Below, piece after piece: positions 7,589-14,576 of a stretch of DNA of 64,000 bases. The position numbers and the translations under genes were made by a program. The stretch is from NCBI RefSeq assembly GCF_004343605.1, contig NZ_POSF01000019.1:62001-126000 (forward strand), in the 5' to 3' direction. Each line of letters starts with the position of its first letter. Positions within the stretch are counted from its first letter, which is position 1. The stretch comes from Dehalobacter sp. 12DCB1. GTDB taxonomy: Bacteria > Bacillota > Desulfitobacteriia > Desulfitobacteriales > Syntrophobotulaceae. Under the pieces are notes generated by a model. It did not search any database. It was not told the origin of the DNA and was given only the letters and a program-made list of their open reading frames with translations.

Positions 7589-9040
7589 CTACAGGCGTAA
7601 ATCACGTTCGCCGTTTTCCAGCCGCTTTAAATTCTCAAGTATCGTGTCGTAGACTGGATCGCCTTTAAACCGCTCGACATGCTGTTTGAGAACTTTTTCG
7701 CCTTTGGCCCTTGTTTCATCCGACGCATAGTCGAGCAGGTATTCCTTCAGCGTGAAAATCGCATTCGGTATGCAGTAGTTATGTACGAACCTGGATTTTG
7801 CGACCTTCATAAAATGTTCTCCCGTACGGCCTGCACGGTAGCATGCCGTGCAAAAAGAGGGGATAAACTGCATATCGCATATTTCGCCGACAACATCATC
7901 CAGTGCACGCGAATCAGCAATGGAGAACTGCTCTTTGTCGGGAAGCTGGTTTGCATCCTTGGACTGTGCATAAGCACCGACGCCAATGCGCGTTCCAGCA
8001 TCGATCTGTGAAACCCCAAACGAGATTACCTCCCTACGCACTTTTTCCGGTTCACGTGCAGTACAAATCATGCCGGTATATGGGACGGACAGGCGCAAGA
8101 CGGCAACAAGTTTTTTGAAGTCGCTGTCGCTGACCGCATACTCGGAGTGATCGGAGAATGGCGTACCGGTCGCCGGAGTGATTCTGGGGAATGAAATCGT
8201 GTGTGGTCCCACACCGTTGAATGTTTCCTCCAAATAAATGGTATGGTACAGAAGGCCCATGACTTCAAAACGCCAGTCGTACAGGCCGAATAAAACGCCG
8301 ATCCCGTTGTCGTCGATACCGGCCTTCCGTGCCCTGTCCATACAGTAGAGTCTCCAACGGTAATGCCCCTTGATGGTCCCGGCCGGATGTATTTTACGAT
8401 AAGTTTCATGGTGGTAGGTTTCCTGAAAAACCTGGAAGGTGCCAATGCCAACTTCTTTTAGTTTTTTCAATTCATCGACAGTGAGCGGCGCACAGTTAAT
8501 GTTTGCACGGCGGATTTCACCGTGCTGTGTTTTTACGCTGTAGACTTTTCTGATCGTATCGCACATGAAATCCACTTCGGTTGCGGGAGATTCGCCATAA
8601 ACGAGTACAGTACGTTTCTGGCCTTCCTCTATCATGATCCGCACTTCCTGCTCGATTTCATTCATACTAAGCGTCTTACGGTGCATCACCGTGTTGCTTG
8701 CGCGGAAACCACAATATTTGCAGTTGTTCGCGCATTCATCGCTGATATAAAGCGGCGCGAAAAACACGATACGGTCTCCGTAAACCTCTTCTTTCAGCTG
8801 ATGGGCCAGTTCATACATCTCCTGTATCGTATCCTCATCCTTGTTTTGGATAAGAATCGCTGTTTCCTCCGGCTCGAGCCGTACACACTGCTCCGCTTTT
8901 TTTAACACGCGCCGCACGTCTTCTCTAGATGGGTTGTGCCATTTATTCAGCTGTTCCCATATCTTGTCGTCGTCAATAAAATCATGCTCAAGCTTGTCGT
9001 ACTCCTCGAATTCCTTTTGATATTTATCGAGAAAATTCAT
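7589..9040 (-). CDS. hydG: [FeFe]-hydrogenase maturase HydG (tyrosine lyase)
   Basis: Radical SAM tyrosine lyase that releases p-cresol and turns dehydroglycine into the CO and CN ligands, delivered as an Fe(CO)2CN synthon. Radical SAM motif CANNCKYC gives Cys103, Cys107, Cys110. The C-terminal auxiliary cluster site CTAC-x22-C is present near FCTACYRAGRTGEHF. A TTG at 9058 extends the frame, but ATG 9040, with GAAAGG about 10 bases upstream and the natural N-terminus MNFLDKYQKEF, is preferred (483 aa). It starts about 20 bp after the TM1266-type gene and ends 9 bp before hydE. Confidence 0.96.
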   Translation of the reverse strand: MNFLDKYQKEFEEYDKLEHDFIDDDKIWEQLNKWHNPSREDVRRVLKKAEQCVRLEPEETAILIQNKDEDTIQEMYELAHQLKEEVYGDRIVFFAPLYISDECANNCKYCGFRASNTVMHRKTLSMNEIEQEVRIMIEEGQKRTVLVYGESPATEVDFMCDTIRKVYSVKTQHGEIRRANINCAPLTVDELKKLKEVGIGTFQVFQETYHHETYRKIHPAGTIKGHYRWRLYCMDRARKAGIDDNGIGVLFGLYDWRFEVMGLLYHTIYLEETFNGVGPHTISFPRITPATGTPFSDHSEYAVSDSDFKKLVAVLRLSVPYTGMICTAREPEKVRREVISFGVSQIDAGTRIGVGAYAQSKDANQLPDKEQFSIADSRALDDVVGEICDMQFIPSFCTACYRAGRTGEHFMKVAKSRFVHNYCIPNAIFTLKEYLLDYASDETRAKGEKVLKQHVERFKGDPVYDTILENLKRLENGERDLRL

Positions 9041-9059
9041 ATTTTGCGTACCTTTCAAA

Positions 9060-9311
9060 TTACTTATTGCTTTTTGTAATCATGGATTTAACGGACGCGC
9101 CGGAGACCCGGCCCAGTTTGCCGGTCAGCGCACTGATTTCATCATTACTGCCGTCGACAATCAGTGAGATGACCGATACGCCCCGTTCTCCGTAGGGAAT
9201 TCCCATCCGTCCGACGACCAGTCCGGCATATTCATGCAGAATCGCATTGATATGCTCCACACAAGAGAGATCTTCAACCACAATACCAATAATACCAATT
9301 CTTTTGTTCAT
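9060..9311 (-). CDS. TM1266-type iron-only hydrogenase system regulator
   Basis: An 83-residue protein of the TM1266 family (putative iron-only hydrogenase system regulator), an ACT/NikR-like ferredoxin fold. Visible features: strand MNKRIGIIGIVVED, a central RMGIPYGERGVSVISLIVDG, and a final strand with GRVSGASVKSM. SD AAGGAGG precedes ATG 9311. It is the first gene of the hydrogenase maturation operon and sits directly behind a terminator hairpin in the leader. Its regulatory role is a family annotation by association; ligand and mechanism are unknown. Confidence 0.9.
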   Translation of the reverse strand: MNKRIGIIGIVVEDLSCVEHINAILHEYAGLVVGRMGIPYGERGVSVISLIVDGSNDEISALTGKLGRVSGASVKSMITKSNK

Positions 9312-9328
9312 AGGTTTGACCTCCTTCT

Positions 9329-9368
9329 AAAATCAAAAACTCCCTTTCCGCAAGCCACGGAAAGGGAG
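9329..9368 (-). terminator. Leader terminator of the hydrogenase maturation operon
   Basis: On the minus strand an 11-bp perfect stem CTCCCTTTCCG/CGGAAAGGGAG (9368-9358 with 9350-9340) with a 7-nt loop is followed by TTTTTGATTTT. It lies between the promoter and the first SD of the operon, so it would stop transcription before the TM1266-type gene: an attenuator rather than an end-of-gene terminator. Confidence 0.8.
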
Positions 9369-9510
9369 CAAAACGGCAAAAAAAGAAAACACACATGCCG
9401 GATGAGCGCCTTTCCACTCGGATATACCTTGCGGTCGGGTAAAAAAACGAGCCTTGTATCTCCAGACAAACGAGTTGAGGGCAGATACATTGCAAATTCA
9501 ATTTAAGTTA
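9329..9510 (-). promoter_or_regulatory. Structured 5' leader / candidate riboswitch or attenuator
   Basis: The minus-strand transcript from about 9505 to the SD is about 190 nt long and folds in several places. A 7-bp helix TGTATCT/AGATACA joins 9489-9483 with 9461-9455. A small ACC-GCAA-GGT hairpin (GNRA loop) lies at 9435-9426. The terminator is at 9368-9340. GGAAAGG (9415-9409) can pair with CCTTTCC (9365-9359) in the terminator's 5' arm, giving a mutually exclusive antiterminator. I do not recognise a known riboswitch class. Confidence 0.6.
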
Positions 9511-9511
9511 A

Positions 9512-9540
9512 AATTTATCACGTATTTTTTAGGTTGTCAA
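9512..9540 (-). promoter_or_regulatory. Sigma-A promoter of the hydrogenase maturation operon
   Basis: On the minus strand: TTGACA (9540-9535), 17-bp spacer, TAAATT (9517-9512). The -35 is perfect and the -10 keeps four of six consensus bases. Transcription would begin near 9505, about 190 nt before the TM1266-type gene. Confidence 0.75.
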
Positions 9541-9697
9541 GACAGTTCTAGGGTATGGTTCTATGCATTATTCCGTCCTTTTTGCATTGACTACATTAAA
9601 CCAAAATGTTTCTAATGTATACTATGCTTATCCAAATGAAGGATTACCACTTTCACAGGAAACTCTATCTATAAATATATTAGTAAAGGGCTGCAAA

Positions 9698-9904
9698 ATG
9701 ATAATCAGAAAAAATGGATTTACAAAAGACGATCTATGTCTTATGTTGAGCGAAACTACTACAAAAATTGTACAGAATATTGAAGATCGATGCGGGAAAC
9801 TAAAGTCCTTCGATTTGAACTTCAATTTTGAGAAGTCACAATACCGGCTCACTGATCGGGACATAGGAGCATTCCGAAGCAGGAGCCAAAAGGATGACAT
9901 TTAG
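9698..9904 (+). CDS. Hypothetical small protein (68 aa)
   Basis: No family recognised. A longer reading from ATG 9563 has no SD; ATG 9698 follows AAAGGG with 7-base spacing and gives a charged peptide beginning MIIRKNGFTKDDLCLMLSE and rich in Lys, Asp and Arg. It stands alone between the divergent hydrogenase maturation promoter and a long AT-rich gap. It may be a real orphan gene or a chance ORF. Confidence 0.3.
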   Translation: MIIRKNGFTKDDLCLMLSETTTKIVQNIEDRCGKLKSFDLNFNFEKSQYRLTDRDIGAFRSRSQKDDI

Positions 9905-10158
9905 AATAAATTCGTATATTAAAAAAGCATCTATATGTTCCTCTTACTGCTTATTTTAGCAATTAGTAAAATAGCTACCTGAATTAGAATGCAGACTAAG
10001 CGATCAATAATTACGAAATGCTTGGCGAAATCAAAATATAGGCAAAACAATTCTCAAAAATTATCCTTCTGTAAACGTTTTAGTTAAAGTTTATCTCAAT
10101 TAGCTGAGTGTAAGGGTTTCCATTTTCGTGGCAATATATAGTAGTAGACATATATTAA

Positions 10159-10199
10159 GGGCGGAATCCCTAGATAGATATTTGGGGTTTCGTCCTTTT
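10159..10199 (+). terminator. Terminator hairpin in AT-rich gap
   Basis: GGGCGGAATCCC (10159-10170) pairs with GGGGTTTCGTCC (10184-10195) over 12 positions, counting three G-U pairs, followed by TTTT. No clear gene ends just before it; the 68-aa ORF stops 255 bp upstream. Confidence 0.55.
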
Positions 10200-10406
10200 G
10201 GTATATATTTTCATTTTTTGCATAAAACTACGTTTATTTCCTATTCCTTATGTTATAATTTTTACTGTTGTCAAAATATTTAAATGGTATATCCATTTAA
10301 ATATATAGCCATCAGAACACGTTCCGTAGAAAATCAAAAGAAAAGGCAGCCTAAAAAATCAATGGCCACCTCAAAAAAAGAGAACAACTTCAGAAAAAGA
10401 GACAGT

Positions 10407-10446
10407 GTTGCAACGATAAAAGTTGTGTTGCAACGCTGTTGCAACG
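10407..10446. repeat. Three GTTGCAACG repeats
   Basis: The 9-mer GTTGCAACG, whose core GTTGCAAC is palindromic, occurs at 10407, 10427 and 10438. The copies lie about 70-110 bp from the 3' end of tRNA-Thr. No flanking gene explains them; they could bind a dimeric protein or be a trace of an inserted element. Confidence 0.45.
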
Positions 10447-10475
10447 AAAGGGTGAAAATAAAATGGTTTACACAA

Positions 10476-10504
10476 AGCAAAAACACCGCAAACCCTTGCG
10501 GTGT
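10476..10504 (-). terminator. Terminator of tRNA-Thr (usable on both strands)
   Basis: Minus-strand stem ACACCGCAA/TTGCGGTGT (9 bp, 4-nt loop) followed by TTTTTGC, placed 12 bp after the tRNA 3' end. The opposite strand also has CTTGTTTTTT after the same stem. Confidence 0.8.
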
Positions 10505-10516
10505 CTTGTTTTTTCG

Positions 10517-10591
10517 TGGAGCCGATGGTCGGAATCGAACCGACGACCTGCTCATTACGAGTGAGCTGCTCTACCCCTGAGCCACATCGGC
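10517..10591 (-). tRNA. tRNA-Thr (anticodon CGT)
   Basis: Full cloverleaf on the minus strand: acceptor GCCGATG/CATCGGC, D arm GCTC-AGGGGTA-GAGC, anticodon stem GCTCA/TGAGC with loop CTCGTAA giving anticodon CGT (reads ACG), T arm GTCGG-TTCGATT-CCGAC, discriminator T and an encoded CCA. 75 nt including CCA. A promoter is visible upstream and a terminator downstream, so it is a single-gene unit. Confidence 0.96.
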
Positions 10592-10617
10592 ATGTTTGGT
10601 AACCCATAAGCTTTAAC

Positions 10618-10646
10618 AGTATAACATAAGAAAAAAAATTTGTTAA
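10618..10646 (-). promoter_or_regulatory. Promoter of tRNA-Thr
   Basis: Minus strand TTAACA (10646-10641), 17-bp spacer, TATACT (10623-10618). The start would fall near 10611, about 20 nt before the mature 5' end. Confidence 0.7.
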
Positions 10647-10746
10647 GGGTAAATTAATTAAAATGTGGGAAAATGAGAAAATTTTATAAAGAATGTTTAA
10701 TGCTCCGGCTGCAAATAATAAAGCTTAACATATTCAGGCTGCTTAC

Positions 10747-11520
10747 ATGTCGATGATGTACTTCACAGGAGATAAACTTACAAAAAAGGATGTGGTCTTT
10801 TTGCTATTAGATCTGCGAATATTGGTAATTGCACTTACTCCGGTCATTGCTCTAGCCCTGGCAGTCTATTATACCGACCGTTTCGATAAAGAGCCTTTGT
10901 ATCTTCTTATAAAAGTTTTTATTCTAGGAGCGCTGGCAGTCATCCCGATCGTGCTGTTTGAAAAATTTCTGACATCCGTGAACATCTTTACCGGGATAGC
11001 GGCAGCTTTTTTCAATGCCTTTGTCGTTGCGGGACTGACCGAAGAATATTTCAAAAGGGCAGTCGTCCTGCGAACAGTCTATCGGAATCCGGCGTTTGAT
11101 GAAAAACTAGACGGAATTGTCTATGCCGTATTTGCCGCGCTTGGCTTCGCAACAGTCGAGAACATCATGTATGTCCTTATAAACTTTTCAGCCAACCCGT
11201 ATGTAGGCCTTTCCAGAGGAATATTCTCAGTGCCGACCCACGTATTGCTCGGTGTGACGATGGGTTACTACCTTTCCCTGGCGAAGTTCTCCAACCATCC
11301 TCATCTTGAGAGAACTTACCTCAGAAAATCCTTATATGTTCCTATCCTACTTCACGGTTTTTTTGACTTTATTCTGATGTCGGAAATTCCGATTCTGCTT
11401 ACGCTGTTTTTACCGTATATCATTTACCTGTGGACGGTTAATCTCAGGAAACTTAACAGGTATTACAAAGAATCGAGGGAAAAATATCAAAAAATTCCTA
11501 CCCGACAACCCATCGAATAA
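10747..11520 (+). CDS. PrsW-family intramembrane glutamic protease
   Basis: A multi-pass membrane protease of the PrsW type; in Bacillus PrsW makes the first cut in the anti-sigma factor RsiW. Family motifs are present: TEEYFKR with Glu99-Glu100, a GFATVEN segment, the His of PTHVLLG, and the C-terminal HGFFDF. About seven hydrophobic segments occur over 257 residues. The start is uncertain: ATG 10747 has only a weak SD (AGGCTG) and the first 22 residues precede the first family-like segment. No anti-sigma or sigma gene is adjacent, so the substrate is unknown. Confidence 0.85.
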   Translation: MSMMYFTGDKLTKKDVVFLLLDLRILVIALTPVIALALAVYYTDRFDKEPLYLLIKVFILGALAVIPIVLFEKFLTSVNIFTGIAAAFFNAFVVAGLTEEYFKRAVVLRTVYRNPAFDEKLDGIVYAVFAALGFATVENIMYVLINFSANPYVGLSRGIFSVPTHVLLGVTMGYYLSLAKFSNHPHLERTYLRKSLYVPILLHGFFDFILMSEIPILLTLFLPYIIYLWTVNLRKLNRYYKESREKYQKIPTRQPIE

Positions 11521-11585
11521 AAAAACATTTTAGTCGACTTGCTATTATTTTAATGCTAAATGTATCATCCAACGCAAAGCAGGCA

Positions 11586-11612
11586 AAAGGAACCGATTAT
11601 CACGGTTCCTTT
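11586..11612. terminator. Convergent terminator hairpin
   Basis: AAAGGAACCG/CGGTTCCTTT, a 10-bp perfect stem with a 7-nt loop, lies between the prsW-like gene (plus) and the DUF378 gene (minus). Short T tracts on either side make it plausible for both. Confidence 0.6.
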
Positions 11613-11654
11613 GCTCTAGAGCTGTGCTGGACTTATTGAGTAATTTGGGACTCG

Positions 11655-11888
11655 TTAAGGATTATGCTGGATCCTTCTTTCTCTCTCATATTCGCGATTC
11701 GGTACGAATAAAAGTGTGATGCAATACAGGCCGCTGAGTCCGACCAGCGCATAGACGATTCTCGGTGGGAGCGGACTGATCCCCCCGAGGAGGGCATTGA
11801 CAAGATCAAATTGGAAAAAGCCAATCATTCCCCAGTTAATGGCCCCGATGATAATAATTGCAAGGGCAATCTTCTGCCAGATATTCAT
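11655..11888 (-). CDS. DUF378 (YuzA-type) small membrane protein
   Basis: 77 residues with two membrane segments (about 5-25 and 44-62) and the family-typical stretch GAINWGMIGFFQFDLV. The function of DUF378 is unknown. ATG 11888 is the start: AAGGAGG ends 6 bases before it, while the longer TTG 11894 abuts the SD. Single gene, convergent with the prsW-like gene and divergent from the exporter gene. Confidence 0.88.
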   Translation of the reverse strand: MNIWQKIALAIIIIGAINWGMIGFFQFDLVNALLGGISPLPPRIVYALVGLSGLYCITLLFVPNREYERERRIQHNP

Positions 11889-12060
11889 GTACAACCTCCT
11901 TAAAAAGTTAATTATTAATAGGATGTCGTTAAAATGTAAAATTTATACATCAAAACATTAATTTACGTTTTAGAAACAATCATTTATAATAATCTAGGAC
12001 TTGTGTTTTATTTTAATAAAAGGAACAAGGGGCAAAAAATGTAGCCAAAAAGGAGTATTT

Positions 12061-13476
12061 ATGAACGAACATCATGACCTCATCCACGATGACAGCAAAA
12101 CGGTTAAGCGCACCCTTTTGTTTATAGCAACCGCAGGTTCCTTTCTGACTCCATTTATGATTTCATCGATCAATATTGCGCTGCCTGCAATTCAAAAGGA
12201 ATTTGCAGCAGATGCTGTCGTTTTAAGCTGGATTGCGACATCTTTCCTGTTGTCTTCGGCTGTGTTTCTTCTTCCTATCGGCAAACTCGCCGACATCCTT
12301 GGCCGGACCAGGCTTTATAAATGGGGAATCATTTCGTTTACTGCATTTACTTTAGCTTCAGGTTTTGTACCGAATATTGAACTATTAATAATGATGCGAG
12401 TCTTGCAGGGAATTAGTGCGTCAATGATCGCGACTGCCGGAATGGCACTGATTACCTCGGTCTTTCCGCCGCAGGAACGCGGCAAAGCCCTGGGCTTTAA
12501 TGTTTCAGCCATATATGTAGGACTTGGTGTCGGGCCTTTTCTAGGAGGATTCTTAACCAAGTATTGGGACTGGAGAAGCATTTTTTTGGTATTGGTTCCT
12601 TTGGGGGTCCTGATCACGGTTTTAACGATTACATATGTTAAGAGCGATTGGGCCGATGCCAAAAATGATAAACTGGATATTCCAGGCAGTATGATCTTCG
12701 CCGTTACCCTGATTGCGCTTATCTATGGTTCGAGTATTTTACCCGATATTCTCGGGATTATCCTGATCCTCTTCAGCATTGTTTGTTTTGTTTTCTTTGT
12801 GAAACGCCAGCTCAAGGTTCCGAATCCCGTGTTAGAAATCAGGCTTTTTCAGGATAACCGAGTTTTTGCCTTTTCCAACGTCGCAGCATTGATCAATTAT
12901 GCTGGATCGTACTCCGTAACTTTTCTTCTGAGTCTATATCTGCAGTACGTCCAAGGTATGTCTTCAGAACATGCCGGAATCATCCTGATCATCCAACCTA
13001 TTATCCAGTCTTTAATTTCCCCTTTGGCCGGACGTATATCCGATAAAAAAGAACCTGCCAATATTGCCTCCTTGGGAATGGCTGCAACCGCCGCAGGCTT
13101 GTTTCTTCTTTCCTTTATCGGTCCGCATACTTCTCTGTTCCTGATCATAGCTGCTTTGATGGTGCTAGGTATTGGATTTGCCTTATTCTCTTCTCCGAAT
13201 ACCAATGCAGTCATGAGTTCCGTAGATAAGCATTATTACGGGATTGCCTCCGCCTCAGTATCTGTGATGAGGGTTCTCGGTCAGATGTTAAGTATGGCTA
13301 CAGCTACGCTGCTGATTTCTATATTTGTCGGCAAAAACCAGATTACTCCTGAATACTATCCGCAGTTTTTACAGAGTATTCACCTTGCTTTTCTGATCTC
13401 AGCCTGCTTTTGTGCTGTCGGTATTTTCTTCTCTTTAGCCCGCGGTAAAATCCACGTCAATAATATTCAGGCATAA
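12061..13476 (+). CDS. DHA2-family MFS drug exporter (EmrB/QacA type)
   Basis: A 471-residue proton-driven multidrug exporter of the 14-helix DHA2 subfamily. The motif A region GKLADILGRTRLYKWG follows helix 2, and motif C appears as VGLGVGPFLGGFL in helix 5. Hydrophobic segments continue to the end (last near AFLISACFCAVGIFF). An earlier in-frame ATG at 12001 is rejected because AAGGAG lies 7 bases before ATG 12061. No regulator gene is adjacent. The substrate cannot be predicted. Confidence 0.9.
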   Translation: MNEHHDLIHDDSKTVKRTLLFIATAGSFLTPFMISSINIALPAIQKEFAADAVVLSWIATSFLLSSAVFLLPIGKLADILGRTRLYKWGIISFTAFTLASGFVPNIELLIMMRVLQGISASMIATAGMALITSVFPPQERGKALGFNVSAIYVGLGVGPFLGGFLTKYWDWRSIFLVLVPLGVLITVLTITYVKSDWADAKNDKLDIPGSMIFAVTLIALIYGSSILPDILGIILILFSIVCFVFFVKRQLKVPNPVLEIRLFQDNRVFAFSNVAALINYAGSYSVTFLLSLYLQYVQGMSSEHAGIILIIQPIIQSLISPLAGRISDKKEPANIASLGMAATAAGLFLLSFIGPHTSLFLIIAALMVLGIGFALFSSPNTNAVMSSVDKHYYGIASASVSVMRVLGQMLSMATATLLISIFVGKNQITPEYYPQFLQSIHLAFLISACFCAVGIFFSLARGKIHVNNIQA

Positions 13477-13533
13477 GGTTGTTGTTCCTTGTTATCCATC
13501 AACTGCAGCATTAGGCTGTATGTGGCATCATGA

Positions 13534-13568
13534 AGATACCCGGCAGCTTAACTGACCGGGTATCTGTC
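13534..13568 (+). terminator. Terminator-like hairpin after the exporter gene
   Basis: AGATACCCGG (13534-13543) pairs perfectly with CCGGGTATCT (13556-13565). It lies 57 bp after the stop of the exporter gene. The T tract is poor (GTCTC), so efficiency is uncertain. Confidence 0.5.
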
Positions 13569-13864
13569 TCCGCTACAGGGCGGATAGCCTTCGAAAAAGG
13601 TTACTTACCTTACGGTATTTCCCTTTTCCCAATACTATCTTTTGCAGCTTTAGGTAATAATATTCGCAGGTTGATTTTGATTTGTTGGTTCTTGATTATT
13701 TTATTTAAATCAAAATATTATTTTTTCCCTGTTGTAAATTAAACCATAATTTGTCGGTATTATGGTTTAAGATGGATAATCTGGTTATATTATTTATTTG
13801 ATTTTTGTGTATTTTATGATTATTATTATATTGTCTTCGTTTTACTCATTTAGTCTCATTTTTT

Positions 13865-13894
13865 GACCTTCAATTTATAAGAAGGTCTTTTTTT
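13865..13894 (+). terminator. Rho-independent terminator
   Basis: GACCTTC/GAAGGTC with a 9-nt loop and seven T. It lies 390 bp past the exporter stop in an otherwise gene-free AT-rich stretch (13477-13926). A short transcript between the two hairpins is possible; I see no ORF with an SD. Confidence 0.7.
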
Positions 13895-13926
13895 GGTTTA
13901 AATTTGGTTTAATTATAAAATTCATC

Positions 13927-14292
13927 TTAATAATCACGAAGAACAGAGCGCAGGATTTTTCCAGATCTGGTCATTGGTAGTTTTTCACGAATTAATACCC
14001 AGATGGGCATTTTAAATGAAAAGCTATTTCTGATGTACTGTTCTACAGCCGAGCAGTACTGTTCTCTTTCTTTCTTCGCCGAAAAAGAATCTTCCAGCGC
14101 CAGATATACTTTGAGGATCACGCTTTCACCATCCTGGATGTTAACGATGACGCCTGCTTCAAGTACTTTGGGATAATTATAAAGAGCAGACTCCACTTGG
14201 TAGTAACTTATAAATTTATCATTAACGATTAGACCGTCAAGCTCCCGGCCATTTAAGATTTTAAAGTCAGGTAGTGCTGCATATCCAGACAT
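13927..14292 (-). CDS. Stand-alone AMP-binding enzyme C-terminal domain protein
   Basis: 121 residues that match only the small C-terminal domain of acyl/aryl-CoA synthetases (ANL superfamily). The hinge-like start IVNDKFISYYQVESALYNYP and the A10 signature PMTRSGKILRSVLRDY with the catalytic-type Lys112 are both present. There is no large adenylate-forming domain upstream; the gene begins cleanly with GGGAGG and ATG 14292 (a longer frame to 14340 lacks support). Either a truncated relic or a functional single-domain protein. It stands alone, divergent from murC. Confidence 0.75.
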   Translation of the reverse strand: MSGYAALPDFKILNGRELDGLIVNDKFISYYQVESALYNYPKVLEAGVIVNIQDGESVILKVYLALEDSFSAKKEREQYCSAVEQYIRNSFSFKMPIWVLIREKLPMTRSGKILRSVLRDY

Positions 14293-14576
14293 TGCGTTTT
14301 CCTCCCTTCTTACGACAATACATTGCAGTTTATAAACCAAACTGTAAAATGCGTATAAATCTTATATTTTAGTCGTATTTGTATTATAATATTAAATGCG
14401 GCTTTTGCCCTATCGATTTAAGGTTAATGGCATCGTTGGAAGGCTGAACAGCTCTAATTCTCATGTTAACTGTTTTTCAGGAAGAATGTCTTTGATTTAC
14501 GTATTGTACAGATACCTTTTTCAAGATATTTGGGTATAATGTAATAGGAATAGAATACCGGAAGGAAAGATGCACA

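Larger units (their letters stand above)
9905..10475. other. AT-rich gap without recognisable genes
   Basis: No convincing ORF. It holds one terminator (10159-10199) and three GTTGCAACG repeats near the tRNA-Thr 3' side. An ORF reading across it and into the tRNA gene (10284-10580) is an antisense-of-tRNA artefact. Confidence 0.5.

Noticed and set aside
10284-10580. 98-aa plus-strand ORF ending in GADGRNRTDDLL...
   Set aside because: Its end is the complement of tRNA-Thr; this NRTDDLL peptide is a classic antisense-tRNA artefact.
12001-12060. N-terminal extension of the MFS exporter
   Set aside because: The SD AAGGAG lies within the extension, right before ATG 12061.
13570-13620. Folded RNA after the exporter terminator
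   Set aside because: I could not build a stable structure beyond the two terminator hairpins.
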